Source of the DNA: Eustoma russellianum
Taxonomy: Eukaryota; Streptophyta; Magnoliopsida; Gentianales; Gentianaceae
Assembly: GCA_036186865.1 (NCBI GenBank)
Contig: AP025065.1
Coordinates: 4,619,264-4,683,263, forward strand
Direction of reading: 5' to 3'
DNA length: 64,000 bases
In this document: positions 32,740 to 44,904 of the stretch, piece by piece
Position numbering within the stretch: position 1 is the first letter of the stretch
Layout: the number at the start of each line of letters is the position of its first letter
Translations under genes and position numbers: made by a program
The notes under the pieces: generated by a model
What the model was told of the DNA's origin: nothing
Database searches by the model: none
What the model saw: only the letters and a program-made list of their open reading frames with translations

Positions 32740-33459
32740 AAGAAGCTAAAAACGAAATGGTTTTTAGACAGTAGATGTTCAAGACATATGACGGACAAAC
32801 CCAAACTATTCACTGAGCTGGAACATATCGAGAATGGAGGAAAGGTGACATTCGGTGACAACAACAAAGGAAAATTTTTTGGAAAAGGAATAATGGGGGA
32901 CCCCAACACATTTCAAATATGAAATGTGTTGTTAGTAAGAAATCTTTCTTATAATTTATTAATCATTTCGCAACTTATAGATTTCGGTTATTATGTTTCT
33001 TTTCTCCCTGATTCTTGTGATATAACTAATAAAAAAGGAGAAATTGTATTAAAAGGAAAAAGAGATGGTAACATTTATACCCTTTCCTTAGATAACATGG
33101 TAGATGCTAAGGTTAAATGTTTAATATCCCATGACTTAGATGTAAACTTATGGCATAGACGACTAGGTTATATATGAATCTCAACTATTGAAAAGTTATC
33201 TAAGAAGAATTTAATTAGAGGCATGCCTAAGTTAGACTTAGCTAATTTTCATATGTGTGAAACGTGTATTAAAGGAAAACATATTAAAGAAACATTAAAA
33301 CCAAATCATGAATTGAGTACTAGTCATGTACTAGAATTGCTTCACTTTGACTTATTTGGTCCAAGTAGGACAAGAAGTCTAGGTGCACATTACTATGTGT
33401 GTGTCATAGTAGATGATTACTCACGATACACATGGACATTGTTCTTAACACACAAAAAT
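32740..33459 (+). pseudogene. Copia-1 protease and integrase N-terminus, cut by Copia-2
   Basis: The protease motif reads WFLDSRCSRHM (32760-32790): the usual DSG triad has arginine for glycine. GAG-pre-integrase follows (VRNLSYNLLIISQLIDFG; 32926-33177), with the HRRLGYI half of the zinc site and a stop after it. The second half, CETCIKGK, and the first catalytic aspartate in LLHFDLFGPSR are in 33223-33459, followed by VDDYSRYTWTLFL. The frame is cut at AAAAT (33455-33459) by Copia-2 and resumes at 44905 with the right codon phase. Confidence 0.9.
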
Positions 33460-34835
33460 TGTAGGATCTGCAAGGCACCACTAGAAGGGGGGGAGGTTGA
33501 ATAGGTGGTGCGGAAAGTGTGGTTTTTAAAATTTGTTTAAAACTAAACAACTCAACTTCTGAAAACAGATTCTGTTTTCAGGATCAGTTTTAAAACATTT
33601 TTAAAACCAGGTTATAGGTCTCCAAAAATTCTGAAATTTTGAGATCATTTAGCCTCAGATGTTATGAGGGTCCCTTAAAAATTTCAAATTAAAATTCAAC
33701 CTTTAACCCCTTCAAAAACCATTGATGATCAGATTACGCGAATCTGCCGGAAAGGGTAGACGGTTTTGAAAAATTTATTCCTATTTGTGTGTACGTCCAA
33801 ATGCTCTGAAAATTTAACCACTAACTCTTTATATACTATATTTAAGTGGGTTGAAACAGTTTTGCAAAATTATTTTGGGAAGTAGGTCAATTACAATCAA
33901 AGTCTCAACCTTTGCAAGTCTGAAAATCAGACTGCACTAGTCTCAGAACTTTTGATGTTTGATCGACTTTTACTTATCCAAAAGGGTCGAAATGTGCCAA
34001 ATTAACCCTGGAACGTGTGGCTATGTTTCTGGAAATTTTTGCTATTTTTAAAATTCGTTTACTATTTTTACGAACGCCAACAAAAAGAGTAAACTGTGCA
34101 GTAACAGAAAGTAAATGCTGAAAGGAAATGGCACCAATAATTTTATACTGGTTCGGTTATAAACAACCTACTCCAGTCTTCAAAGAACACCTTCTTTGGT
34201 TCACACTAATCACACACACGCAATACACCTTGCCACAGGGTTGATAGAGTTACACACTAACTCCAACCCTTTACAAACCTTGTACGATGAATACAATTCG
34301 CACGAGCACCGCCACCTCGCAAGAATGAAGATTGATCATACCTTGATCAATCTTTTACAAAGATATGGAATATGTGGTGGTCTATAACAAGCCTATTCAA
34401 GATTGAAAATATGAATACAATAGGCTTTCAAGAAGAAGAAAGAAAGATAGAGTAGAAGAAGAGAGGCTAGAGTTTTTTATCACTTGATTTTGCAATGCTT
34501 GTGCTTGTCTTGTTTTTGCTCATCTTCTTTTCTTTTAAACTTGTGTAGCCGTCCCCCCTTATGTCCTCCCCCTCTTGAAAATTATCTTCTAAGTCCTTGG
34601 GAGAGTGTAAGACATCATTGTGACATGGTCTTGCTTACTTGTCACCTTCTCATTGGATGATCATTTAAGCTTTGCTTACTTGGCACTTCATGATAGGTTG
34701 AATGTTATCATAATTGATGACTTGGAAAAATCTGAATATATCACTCAAACATTTGCCAATAAAATTATTTCCATAATACACAAGATTGTCACATAAATTG
34801 CAAGACAAAATTTCTTCCTTACTAAGCAAAAAAAT

Positions 34836-35210
34836 CGGCCATTAAGAGGTTTTACCATGCTGAATTTTTAGCATGTGTTACATGGTTGTACAATTCAAAA
34901 TAATTCCATTTTTCTTTGATTTTTCTAATTAAATGAATCACCAATTGATGGCAAATGTCCTTATCACATTGGAAATGAATTTGGACACTTTTATGCTCAC
35001 ATATTCGGCCATGACACATTACACACATGTTGAAAAATTTTCAACATGTGTGATATATAAAATATCACAATTTATGACTTTGAGAAATATTCAAATTTCT
35101 TCCATTTCTTCTTCCAATCAATCACATAATTCAAGATGATAAAATATAGCCCTTTTAATGCTCAAATTCGGCCAGCCTTATTTCAACATGCTGAAATTTT
35201 CAGCATGTGT
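34836..35210. repeat. Three hairpin units (CGGCC plus ATGCTGAAA/TTTCAGCAT) in Copia-2 LTR
   Basis: Hairpins are at about 34857-34874, 35025-35048 and 35188-35206, spaced 162-169 bp. Each has a CGGCC motif 15-25 bp to its left, reading TGGCCGA on the minus strand. Matching units occur in the other LTR near 43270, 43438 and 43602, and in plus orientation near 63214, 63374 and 63558. Confidence 0.87.
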
Positions 35211-35835
35211 TTCAAATGAGACAAAGTTTGAAACCTTACCATTTGTAGCTTCTTTCTTTAATTCACCAACATTGCATGGTTGATTCTTGACCAATCAATA
35301 TGTCAACAAGGCTCAAAATAAGCTCCATCTCAGCTGTGATATGCGTGTATAATGTATATACATGTGCTGAAAATTATTTTTGCTAACTTTGTAAAATACT
35401 GCACATTTAATAATACACACATGTTATATTCCAATCAGCCCTTAATTTAATTTTCTAGAACACTTTAAGATGTATAACGTATGTAAAAAGTGTCTAGATA
35501 CGTGTCATATGATGTGCCAAAAATATTACATGCATTGTGTACGTAGAAAATCGAATTTTCGATTACCCGATTTTTCTCTAATTAAATTCCAACTTTTTGC
35601 ACATGTTATATATATTATGTTACACATAATATATATAATATATACTTTAAATCTCAGCACTTGGCTGGTCTAAAGTGGCGCCATTAACATGTGACAAAAT
35701 TAAAATTGGAATCTTCACATTTTGGCCTTAATGTGGGGTGATTTATGTGTGTCAACATGGAAAGAATTTTTGGCTGAAAATATTCTCAACCCCACGAAAT
35801 TTTTTGATGATTTTTGAGATGTAGGGGCTGGCCAT

Positions 35836-35844
35836 CTATTTATG
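35836..35844 (-). promoter_or_regulatory. Possible TATA box in Copia-2 LTR
   Basis: The minus strand reads TTGCCATAAATAGATGGCC. The other LTR has it at 44249-44257. The related LTR at the right end of the window has CATATATAGATGGCC at the same place (62591-62605), so the box is kept in three copies. Confidence 0.6.
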
Positions 35845-36486
35845 GCAAGTACGTGACACATTGGTGAAGTTTCGGTATTTGCCCGATACGACAATTTTTG
35901 GTTTAGAACCTTTTAACGTGTCGTATTTAATTTGTCATCACCATGACTTATATCATATGATATAAGACCTGAATATACTCATAAATATGAGTTAAGTATA
36001 GTGGTGTGACATTAACGTACGTACATAAAATATATAACGTGTCGGTAGTACGTTGGAATACATGTGTATGTGCCTTTTTAAAAAAATCTGAAAATATATG
36101 TATATATATGTGTGTATGGCGTGTATATATTAATAAGGGAAGGAGGAGAAAACTTTCCTTCCTTAGCCTTGTTGCCTTTGTGCCTTTTCCAAATGTGGCT
36201 TCCTTTAATGAACTACTTAGTTTTATTAACTAAGTACTTCACTTAATGAACTAGTTTAGTTCATCAATGGTGGCACCTGAAAATAGTATAAACACAACAA
36301 ATGTTTGCCATATGATGTAAGCTTTAACGCTTCGTGGCTCGTTAGTATGGCAAGATTATATATAAGCTAAATAAGGCAAGTAATAAGCAATGTATCATGC
36401 ATACATGTATATCATACACACGTTTTTTGTATATCATTCATTTAAATCATATATTTTGAAATCACTCAAACCCCCTTTTCTCTACA

Positions 36487-36733
36487 ATCTCCCCCTTTTG
36501 TTGATTTTCAAAATAACTTATGCACATGATTTAAATACTATCGCTCCCCCTTCAAACATGCATAAGTTTGAAATTTGAATTTCAAATTTCAAATCCGGCT
36601 CCCCCTTGATTTGTGCAATGATTCTCAATCAGTGTCTCTCTCCCCCTTAAATCATGCTTTCTCTCCCCCTTTATTTTGGAAAGTAAATCAAAAGATTCCT
36701 GTAAATAAGGAAAGAAAATCAAATTATGTCAAA
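36487..36733 (-). other. Copia-2 3' untranslated region with several polypurine tracts
   Basis: Five minus-strand tracts of the form AAGGGGGAG occur between 36487 and 36685, the last directly against the 3' LTR (ACAAAAGGGGGAGAT). Repeated polypurine tracts before the 3' LTR are a reported trait of Sireviruses. There is no extra envelope-like reading frame here. Confidence 0.85.
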
Positions 36734-38338
36734 TCAAATCATATCAACTGGAATCATGCCTAATTTGGAACGAAAAGATTCATACGTGGCTTGATTTAAG
36801 GCTTTTGTAAAGATATCCGCTACTTGTGCTTCTGTGCGTACGTGATCTATGACGATATCACCATTGTTGACGTGATCACGAAGAAAGTGATAGCGTACTT
36901 CTATATGCTTAGCCTTGGAGTGTAACATGGGGTTCTTAGACAACTTAATGACACTCATACTATCACAATATATAGGAATTCTATTTACAGTAATTCCAAA
37001 GTCCGAGAGTTGTTGTTTTATCCACAACAACTGTGTGCAACAAAGGCTAAGTGCCATGTACTCAGCCTCAGTAGTGGACAAAGCAACGCTTGCTTGCTTT
37101 TTGGAAAACCATGAAATGAGTGAGTTTCCTATAAATGGGCAAGTCCCACTCGTGCTTTTTCTATCTATTTTGCAGCCACCATAATCTGCATCAGTATAAT
37201 CATGTAAGTCAGTTGTGGAATTCTTATCGTACCAAATTCCTAAGGTGGGCGTGTGCTTAATATAACGGAATATTCTTTTTACCACATTATAGTGAGACAC
37301 CTTAGGTTGACTCTGAAATCGTGCGCACATGCATACACTAAACATGATATCAGGCCTACTAGCAGTTAAATATAGCAAAGAACCTATCATCGATCGATAT
37401 AAGCCATTATCAACATCTTTACCATGTTCGTCTTTGTCCAATTTAGTAGTGACACTCATAGGGGTGGGGGATGGTTTCAAATTTTCAAAGTTAAACTTTT
37501 TAATCATGTCATCGACATATTTTGCTTGACTTATGTGAATCCCTTTACTCGTTTGCTTAATCTGCAAGCCAAGAAAATAATTAAGTTCACCAACCATAGA
37601 TATTTCAAATTCAGATTTCATGCAATTTTCAAAATCTTCAACAAGTCTATGTGAGGTAGAACCGAAAATAATGTCATCAACGTAGATTTGGATAATAAGT
37701 AAATCCGATTTATCTTGTTTCAAAAATAGTGTACTATCTATAGTACCTCGTTTGAAATCATTTTCTAAAAGGAAAGTAGCAAAACGATCATACCATGCTC
37801 TCGGTGCTTGCTTTAGGCCGTATAGTGCCTTCTTTAGTTTGTACACGTGATCAGGATGTTTCAAATCTTCAAAACCGGGTGGTTGCTTCACGTATACTTC
37901 TTCTTGTATAAATCCGTTTAGGAATGCACTTTTTACGTCCATTTGATATAATTTAAAATCTTTCATGCAAGCAATAGCAAGTAATAGTCGTATAGCTTCT
38001 AAACGTGCTACGAGTGCAAATGTTTCATCGTAGTCAATTCCTTCCTCCTGATTATAGCCTTGTGCTACAAGTCTCGCTTTATTCCTAACGACCTTTCCTT
38101 CTTCATTCATTTTATTCCTAAACACCCACTTTGTGCCTATTATAGTCTTATCTTGTGGTCGTGGCACTAAATCCCATACATCATTTCTAACAAATTGATT
38201 AAGTTCATCATGCATGGCATCAATCCAAGAAGAATCACTCAAAGCATCATGCACATTTTTGGGCTCTATTTCAGAAATCATAGCATGAAATTCATTTATT
38301 TCGTCCGAAGTAATTCTTCTACGTGGTCGGTCGCACAC
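36734..38338 (-). pseudogene. Copia-2 reverse transcriptase and RNase H
   Basis: A long open stretch of about 530 codons covers nearly all of RT and RNase H. Motifs in order are SSWIDAMHDELNQF, GTKWVFRNKMNEEG, NKARLVAQGYNQEEGIDY, YQMDVKSAFLNGF, PRAWYDRF, the intact catalytic site IQIYVDDIIFGS, YFLGLQIKQ, LYLTASRPDIMFSV, then RNase H with DADYGGCKIDRKSTSG and ALSTTEAEYMAL. It ends with VADIFTKAL and stops cleanly near 36734. The first codon given is not a true start: the frame enters by a one-base shift near 38345 from the linker. The catalytic part looks undamaged. Confidence 0.93.
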
Positions 38339-38384
38339 CGTGAGTGAGGTCGCCTATGATGAGATCATGTGGGTGATCTCTATG

Positions 38385-38648
38385 CTATCTTGGTTGATTA
38401 TTTTCTATGTTATCATGCATTTCTATGTGATCATGCATTTCTAGTGTGTCATTCATATCATGCATATCAAATGTACCATCATCTTCATTCAACACGGGTT
38501 TCAATTCAAAGTCATCGTCATATTCTTTATCTTTATCAATCTCACCAAATTCATTGAATTTCACATGAATAGATTCCATGATTTGTCTAGTGAGAGGATC
38601 ATAACACCTATATGCCTTTGAATTTATAGAATATCCAACAAAATGCAC
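38385..38648 (-). pseudogene. Copia-2 integrase-RT linker
   Basis: It continues the integrase C-terminus (FVGYSINSKAYRCYDP, then HVKFNEFGE) into an acidic, histidine- and methionine-rich linker. It is shifted by one base from the integrase frame near 38630 and ends at a TAG at 38385, after which the same frame goes on for about 20 codons to the RT frameshift. Linkers here vary widely within copia families. Confidence 0.82.
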
Positions 38649-39838
38649 TCAATTGATTTGGATTCAAATTTGTCTAAATTATCTTTTGTATTTAGAACAA
38701 AACATTTGCATCCAAACACACGAAAATAGTCAATCTTAGGCATGCGATCATTCAAAATCTCATAAGGCGTCTTGTTAATTTTCTTTCTTATAGATAGGCG
38801 ATTTACAATATAGCATGCACAATTTACGGCTTCCGCCCACAGAAATCTAGGCAATTTATTTTCACATAACATAGTCCTAGCTATTTCTTGTAAAGTTCGA
38901 TTCTTTCTTTCTACTACTCCATTTAATTGTGGAGTTCTAGGTGGCGAAAACTCATGCTTAATTCCCTTTTCTTTGCAAAATGAAATCATTTCTTTGTTTT
39001 TAAACTCACCGCCTCTATCGCTTCTTATCTTTTTCGCATTTACACCGTATTGAATTTCAAGATATTTGATTAATTTCGCAATCTCAATGGCACTATCATC
39101 CTTATGTGCAAGAAATAAAGTCCAAGTGTAACGAGAAAAATCATCAACAATCACGCATGCATAATGGCGCCCACCAAGGCTTGTAGTGCGACTAGGACCA
39201 AACAAATCAATATGTAATAGTTCTAAGACTTTAGTCGTGCTTATTTCATTTTTAGGCTTAAGTGACTCACGTGTCTGTTTGCCTTTTATGCAAGATTCAC
39301 ACAACTGAAAGTTGTCTAAATAAAGCGTAGGCAATCCTTGTACTAGGTTCTTTCGTTGAAGTTTTTCTAGTGTGGAGATACCAATGTGTCCTAAACGTCT
39401 ATGCCATAAATTCACATTGGGTTCATTTGACATAAAGCACTTAACCTTAGCGTCTACCAAATCATCCATAGAAAGCGTAAAAATATTAACTTCTCGTTTT
39501 CCTTTTAAAACGGTTTCTCCATTTTTATTTATTATATTGCAATAAGGGTGAGTAAAACACACATTAAAACCATTGTCAACAAATTGAGAAATGCTAAGAA
39601 GATTGTAGGATAAGTTGCTTACCAAAAAGACGTTGGAGATTTGGAGAGTACTTGGATTTCCAATCGTACCTTTTCCGATGATCTTGCCTTCGTTGTTGTC
39701 TCCAAAGGTCACGGATCCGCCTTTTGTGACCTTCTTTAATTTGGTGAACAAGCTCGGGTCACCCGTCATGTGCCTCGAGCATCCACTGTCAAGGAACCAC
39801 TTTATAGTTGTTTCTTTTGATATGTGGGTTCCCTGCAA
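38624..39838 (-). pseudogene. Copia-2 protease and integrase
   Basis: About 400 codons are open. The protease has the intact copia-type motif WFLDSGCSRHMTGD at residues 15-28. GAG-pre-integrase follows (VSNLSYNLLSISQF), then the zinc site (HRRLGHIGI and CESCIKGK). The integrase core has all three acids: LLHIDLFGPSR, RSDRGGEFKN and the glutamate in LNGVVERKNRTLQE. The frame ends at 38624 by a shift, just before GYS. Between the gag end at 39893 and this frame there is a 55-base stretch with stops in every frame, so gag and PR are not joined. Confidence 0.92.
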
Positions 39839-39892
39839 TGTGTAAAAATGATTTAGGTACCCTTTTAACTTTGGGTCCTTTCGAGTTAGTTA

Positions 39893-41201
39893 TCACATCT
39901 TGGTAAAAGTACCTTTCGGTACCCATACTTGGGTGATCTTTCTCGGTCTATCAAATGGCAAGAATGTAGATGAAGGTGCGATATAGTAGACATGTGGTGA
40001 ATGCATTTTGGGCCTTTGTCCAAGGACTCCTCTATACTCATTGTATGAAGGACGTTTTTGATATGTCATTGTGTGTGTGTGCGTAGTAGTGCGTGGATGA
40101 AACGAATGTTGTGTATGCATCACTCTTTTCATTTCATATCTATATGGTACAAAATTGTATTTCATGTGATATGAAGATGTAGTGGGACGTGATAAGGGAA
40201 GTGACGGTTTTTGCGTCATCTTAGACGCCACTTGGGGCTTTGGAGTGTCTACTTTCTTAGACACCACAAACTTAGTTGGTTTGGTTGATACTTCATTAGT
40301 ATCAACGTATCCCAAACCCGTTTTGTCACTGTCATGCTTTTGTGATAATATAATGCGATGCAGCATGTTGGATCCCGTATCAAACTGTTTCATCATTTTC
40401 TCTAAGTTTGTATTCCTTGATTTCAAACTTGAAATATCGGATTTCATTTTCATTATTTTGAGTGGTCAATGATGAAATCTCTGTCTTTAATGCAGTAATG
40501 ACACATGATGACTCTTTCTTTGAATCGCTTAATTGAGCGACAAGATTCTCGTTAGAGGATTCTAACAGTTTCTTGTCTTCAATTAATCGCTTCTTTTCCT
40601 TAGCGAGAGTCTTAGTGAATTTATGCAATTCTAAATACTGACTAAAGAGATCATCATAAGAAGGTTCAGAGTCAGAGTCAGAATCAGATGATACCTCATT
40701 AGATGCTTTGGATGCAAAGCATACTTGTGCAGTCTCCTCTTCGGTCTCAGTTTCAGAATCCGATGAATCACTACAGGTGGAGGCCTTTAGAGCACGTTTC
40801 CTTTGCTTGGGTTCTGAGACGAGTCTATTTTTGTTCCGCTCCTTGTCAGGGTATTTAGTTGTTTGCTTTTCTTTATTGGGGCAGTCATATGATAAGTGTT
40901 CGAGTTTGCCACATTCATAACATTTAACATCTTTATCATTTGACTTGTTCTTATTTCTCTTAGTTGTAGTATCCTTATTTTTATTTCTGAATGACCTTCT
41001 CATAAATTTTCTTAAGCCTTTAGCCAATAGAATTAGGTCATCGTTATCCGATTCAGAATCACTATCATCTACGTGATCGGAAGGAGAAGAGACGTATTCA
41101 TTTGATTTAAAAGCAATAGCTTTACCTTGTTTAGATGATTCCGATTTCCGTATGGTGAGTTTATTCTCATAGACCTTAAGTGATCCGATTAATTCTTTCA
41201 T
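39893..41201 (-). pseudogene. Copia-2 gag, zinc-knuckle part and C-terminal extension
   Basis: Two overlapping frames (40380-41201 and 39893-40453) follow the N-terminal gag. The first has a CCHC knuckle CYECGKLEHLSYDC and an acidic, serine-rich stretch leading into a coiled-coil-like region (FTKTLAKEKKRLIEDKK). The second has NTNLEKMMKQFDTGSNML, a basic Pro/Ser/Thr/Tyr-rich region and the ending VWVPKGTFTKM. They are separated by a frameshift near 40400-40450. Confidence 0.88.
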
Positions 41202-41219
41202 CTTTATTGACTTAGTTTC

Positions 41220-41819
41220 CTAGCTTTCTTCTATTGCGGTCACTTTAGGGTCCCATTCGGATGGAAGGCTTCGTAGGACTTTCTGTACCTTTTCCTGCGT
41301 GGTAAAAGCTTTACCGAGAGACTCAAGAGAGTTGTAGATGTTAGTCAAACGAAGATCCATATCAACAATAGACTCATTAGGCAATAATTTAAACGACTCA
41401 AGTGTGAACATAAACATGTTTATTTTTGACTCTTTTACTTGACTCGTGCCTTCGTGTTTCATTTCTAGTATCCTCCACATTTCTTGTGCACTTGAACAGT
41501 TTGAGACATAACTAGACTCACTTTTACTTAATCCATTTAGGAGCAATTGCATAGCCCTAGCATTCTTACTAAGTTTCTTTTTATCATCACTCGTATATTC
41601 TTGTCTAGATTTAACGACTTCTAATGTGACTCCGTCTACGGTAGATAACTTAGATGGGACAAAAGGACCATCTTCTATTATCGACCAAAGATCTATGTCT
41701 ATAGCCATAAGAAAAAGCTTCATCCTAAGTTTCCACTGAATAAACGACTCACCGTCAAAAAGTGGAGGCCTTTGGCTCGACATACCTTCTTGCTCAGTTT
41801 TGAGATTTGTGGTTGCCAT
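41220..41819 (-). pseudogene. Copia-2 gag N-terminus
   Basis: There are 199 codons from an ATG 54 bp inside the primer-site end: SSQRPPLFDGESFIQWKLRM, then WRILEMKHEGTSQVKES and LPSEWDPKVTAIEES, which is the UBN2-type capsid fold. It stops at TAG where the family continues directly into MKELIGSLKVYE, which is in the same frame 18 bp on. So this is one nonsense mutation rather than a real end. Confidence 0.9.
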
Positions 41820-41857
41820 CTCACTGAATCGTTGGATTCTTTGAAGTGAGTGTTCCT

Positions 41858-41873
41858 GCGCTCTGATACCACT
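41858..41873 (-). other. Primer-binding site of Copia-2
   Basis: The minus strand reads AGTGGTATCAGAGCGC directly after the 5' LTR edge, the initiator-Met type. It confirms that the right-hand LTR is the 5' one. Confidence 0.93.
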
Positions 41874-44800
41874 TGTAGGATCTGCAAGGCACCACTAGAA
41901 GGGGGGGGTTGAATAGGTGGTGCGGAAAGTGTGGTTTTTAAAATTTGTTTAAAACTAAACAACTCAACTTCTAAAAACAGATTCTGTTTTCAGGATCAGT
42001 TTTAAAACGTTTTTAAAACCAGATTATAGGTCTCCAAAAATTCTGAAATTTTGAGATAACTTAGCTTCAGATGTTATGAGGGTCCCCTAAAAATTTCAAA
42101 TTAAAATTCAACCTTTAACACCTTCAAAAACCGTTGATGATCAGATTGCGCGAATCTGCCAGAAACGGTAGACAGTTTTGAAAATTTTATTCCTATTTGT
42201 GTGTAAGTCCAAATGCTCTGAAAATTTAACCACTAACTCCTTATATACTATATTTAAGTGGGTTGAAACAGTTTTGCAAAATTCGTTTGGGAAGTAGGTC
42301 AATTACAATCAAAGTCTCAACCTTTGCAAGTCTGAAAATCAGACTGCACTTGTCTCAGAACTTTTGATGTTTGATCGATTTTTACTTATCCAAAAGGGTT
42401 GCAACTTGTGCCAAATTAACCCTAGAACGTGTGGCTATGTTTCTGGAAATTTTCACTATTTTTGAAATTCATTTACTATTTTTAAGAACGCCAACAAAAA
42501 GAGTAAACTGTGCAGTAACAGAAAGTAAATGCTGAAAGTAAATGGCACCAATAATTTTATACTGGTTCGGTTATAAACAACCTACTCCAGTCTTCAAAGA
42601 ACACCTTCTTTGGTTCACACTAATCACACACACGCAATACACCTTGCCACAGGGTTGATAGAGTTACACACTAACTCCAACCCTTTACAAACCTTGTACG
42701 ATGAATACAATTCGCACGAGCACCGCCACCTCGCAAGAATGAAGATTGATCATACCTTGATCAATCTTTTACAAAGATATGGAATATGTGGTGGTCTATA
42801 ACAAGCCTATTCAAGATTGAAAATATGAATACAATAGGCTTTCAAGAAGAAGAAAGAAAGATAGAGTAGAAGAAGAGAGGCTAGCGTTTTTGATCACTTG
42901 ATTTTGCAATGCTTGTGCTTGTCTTGTTTTTGCTCATCTTCTTTTCTTTTAAACTTGTGTAGCCGTCCCCCCTTATGTCCTCCCCCTCTTGAAAATTATC
43001 TTCTAAGTCCTTGGGAGAGTGTAAGACATCATTGTGACATGGTCTTGCTTACTTGTCACCTTCTCATTGGATGTTCATTTAAGCTTTGCTTACTTGGCAC
43101 TTCATGATAGGTTGAATGTTATCATAATTGATGACTTGGAAAAATCTGAATATATCACTCAAACATTTGCCAATAAAATTATTTCCATAATACACAAGAT
43201 TGTCACATAAATTGCAAGACAAAATTTCTTCCTTACTAAGCAAAAAAATCGGCCATTAAGAGGTTTTACCATGCTGAATTTTTAGCATGTGTTACATGGT
43301 TGTACAATTCAAAATAATTCCATTTTTCTTTGATTTTTCTAATTAAATGAATCACCAATTGATGGCAAATGTCCTTATCACATTGGAAATGAATTTGGAC
43401 ACTTTTATGCTCACATATTCGGCCATGACACATTACACACATGTTGAAAAATTTTCAGCATGTGTGATATATAAAATATCACAATTTATGACTTTGAAAA
43501 ATATTCAAATTTCTTCCATTTCTTCTTCCAATCAATCACATAATTCAAGATGATAAAATATAGCCCTTTTAATGCTCAAATTCGGCCAGCCTTATTTCAA
43601 CATGCTGAAATTTTCAGCATGTGTTTCAAATGAGACAAAGTTTGAAACCTTACCATTTGTAGCTTCTTTCTTTAATTCACCAACATTGCATGGTTGATTC
43701 TTGACCAATCAATGTGTCAACAAGGCTCCAAATAAGCTCCATCTCAGTTGTGATATGCGTGTATAATGTATATACATGTGCTGAAAATTATTTTTGCTAA
43801 CTTTGTAAAATACTGCACATTTAATAATACACACATGTTATATTCCAATCAGCTCTTAATTTAATTTTCTAGAACACTTTAAGATGTATAACATATGTAA
43901 AAAGTGTCTAGATACGTGTCATATGATGTGCCAAAAATATTCCATGCATTGTGTACGTAGAAAATCGAATTTTCGATTACCCGATTTTTCTCTAATTAAA
44001 TTCCAACTTTTTGCACATGTTATATATATTATGTTACACATAATATATATAATATATACTTTAAGTCTCAGCACTTGGCTAGTCTAAAGTGGCGCCATTA
44101 ACATGTGACAAAATTAAAATTGGAATCTTCACATTTTGGCCTTTATGTGGGGTGATTTATGTGTGTCAACATGGAAAGAATTTTTGGCTGAAAATATTCT
44201 CAAACCCACGAAATTTTTGATGATTTTTGAGATGTAGGGGCTGGCCATCTATTTATGGCAAGTACGTGACACGTTGGCGAAGTTTCGGTATTCGTCCGAT
44301 ACGACAATTTTTGGTTTAGAACCTTTTAACGTGTCGTATTTAATTTGTCATCACCATGACTTATATCATATGATATAAGACCTGAATATACTCATAAATA
44401 TGAGTTAAGTATAGTGGTGTGACGTTAACATACGTACGTAAAATATATAACGTGTCGGTAGTACGTTGGAATACATGTGTATGTGCCTTTTTAAAAAAAT
44501 CTGAAAATATATGTATATATATGTGTGTATGGCGTGTATATATTAATGAGGGGAGGAGGAGAAAACTTTCCTTCCTTAGCTTTGTTGCCTTTGTGCCTTT
44601 TCCAAATGTGGCTTCCTTTAATGAACTACTTAGTTTTATTAACTAAGTACTTCACTTAATGAACTAGTTTACTTCATTAATGGTGGCACCTGAAAATAGT
44701 ATAAACACAAAAAATGTTTGCCATATGATGTAAGCTTTAACGCTTCCTGGCTCGTTAGTACGGCAAGATTATATATAAGCTAAATAAGGCAAGTAATAAG

Positions 44801-44899
44801 CAATGTATCATGCATACATGTATATCATGCACACGTTTTGTGTATATCATTCATTTAAATCATATATTTTGAAATCACTCAAACCCCCTTTTCTCTGCA
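41874..44899 (-). repeat. 5' LTR of Copia-2
   Basis: It matches 33460-36486. By eye the first 620 bp carry around 30 differences and the remaining 2400 bp around 37. It is followed by the AAAAT target duplication and then Copia-1 integrase. Confidence 0.95.
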
Positions 44900-44904
44900 A
44901 AAAT

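Larger units (their letters stand above)
33460..36486 (-). repeat. 3' LTR of Copia-2
   Basis: It starts TGTAGGATCTGCAAGG and ends ...TTTTCTCTACA beside the polypurine tract. It includes three ATGCTGAAA-type hairpins near 34857, 35026 and 35188, each preceded by CGGCC, and a TATA-like minus-strand box CATAAATAG at 35836-35844. The same LTR family appears in plus orientation at 61925-64000. Confidence 0.95.
33460..44899 (-). mobile_element. Copia-2: Sirevirus-like Ty1/copia element nested in Copia-1 integrase
   Basis: LTRs of 3027 and 3026 bp bound a 5.4-kb interior, with perfect target duplications AAAAT at 33455-33459 and 44900-44904. The order on the minus strand is primer site, gag, PR, IN, RT, RH, several polypurine tracts. 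All enzyme motifs are present, but at least five stops or frameshifts break the frame: TAG after gag codon 199, a frameshift near 40400-40450, disruption before protease, a frameshift near 38630, TAG at 38385, and a frameshift near 38345. The LTRs differ by about 1.5 percent over most of their length but nearly 5 percent in the first 620 bp. Confidence 0.95.

Noticed and set aside
34196..34387. Frames conserved in both Copia-2 LTRs (also 34933, 35470, 36006 and partners)
   Set aside because: LTR duplication explains the conservation; no codon bias or domain, and none continues in the diverged right-hand LTR.
39838..39893. An intron between gag and protease of Copia-2 (ACACATTGCAG acceptor-like)
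   Set aside because: No donor at a sensible distance restores the frame; Copia-1 has ordinary sequence here. Plain decay is simpler.
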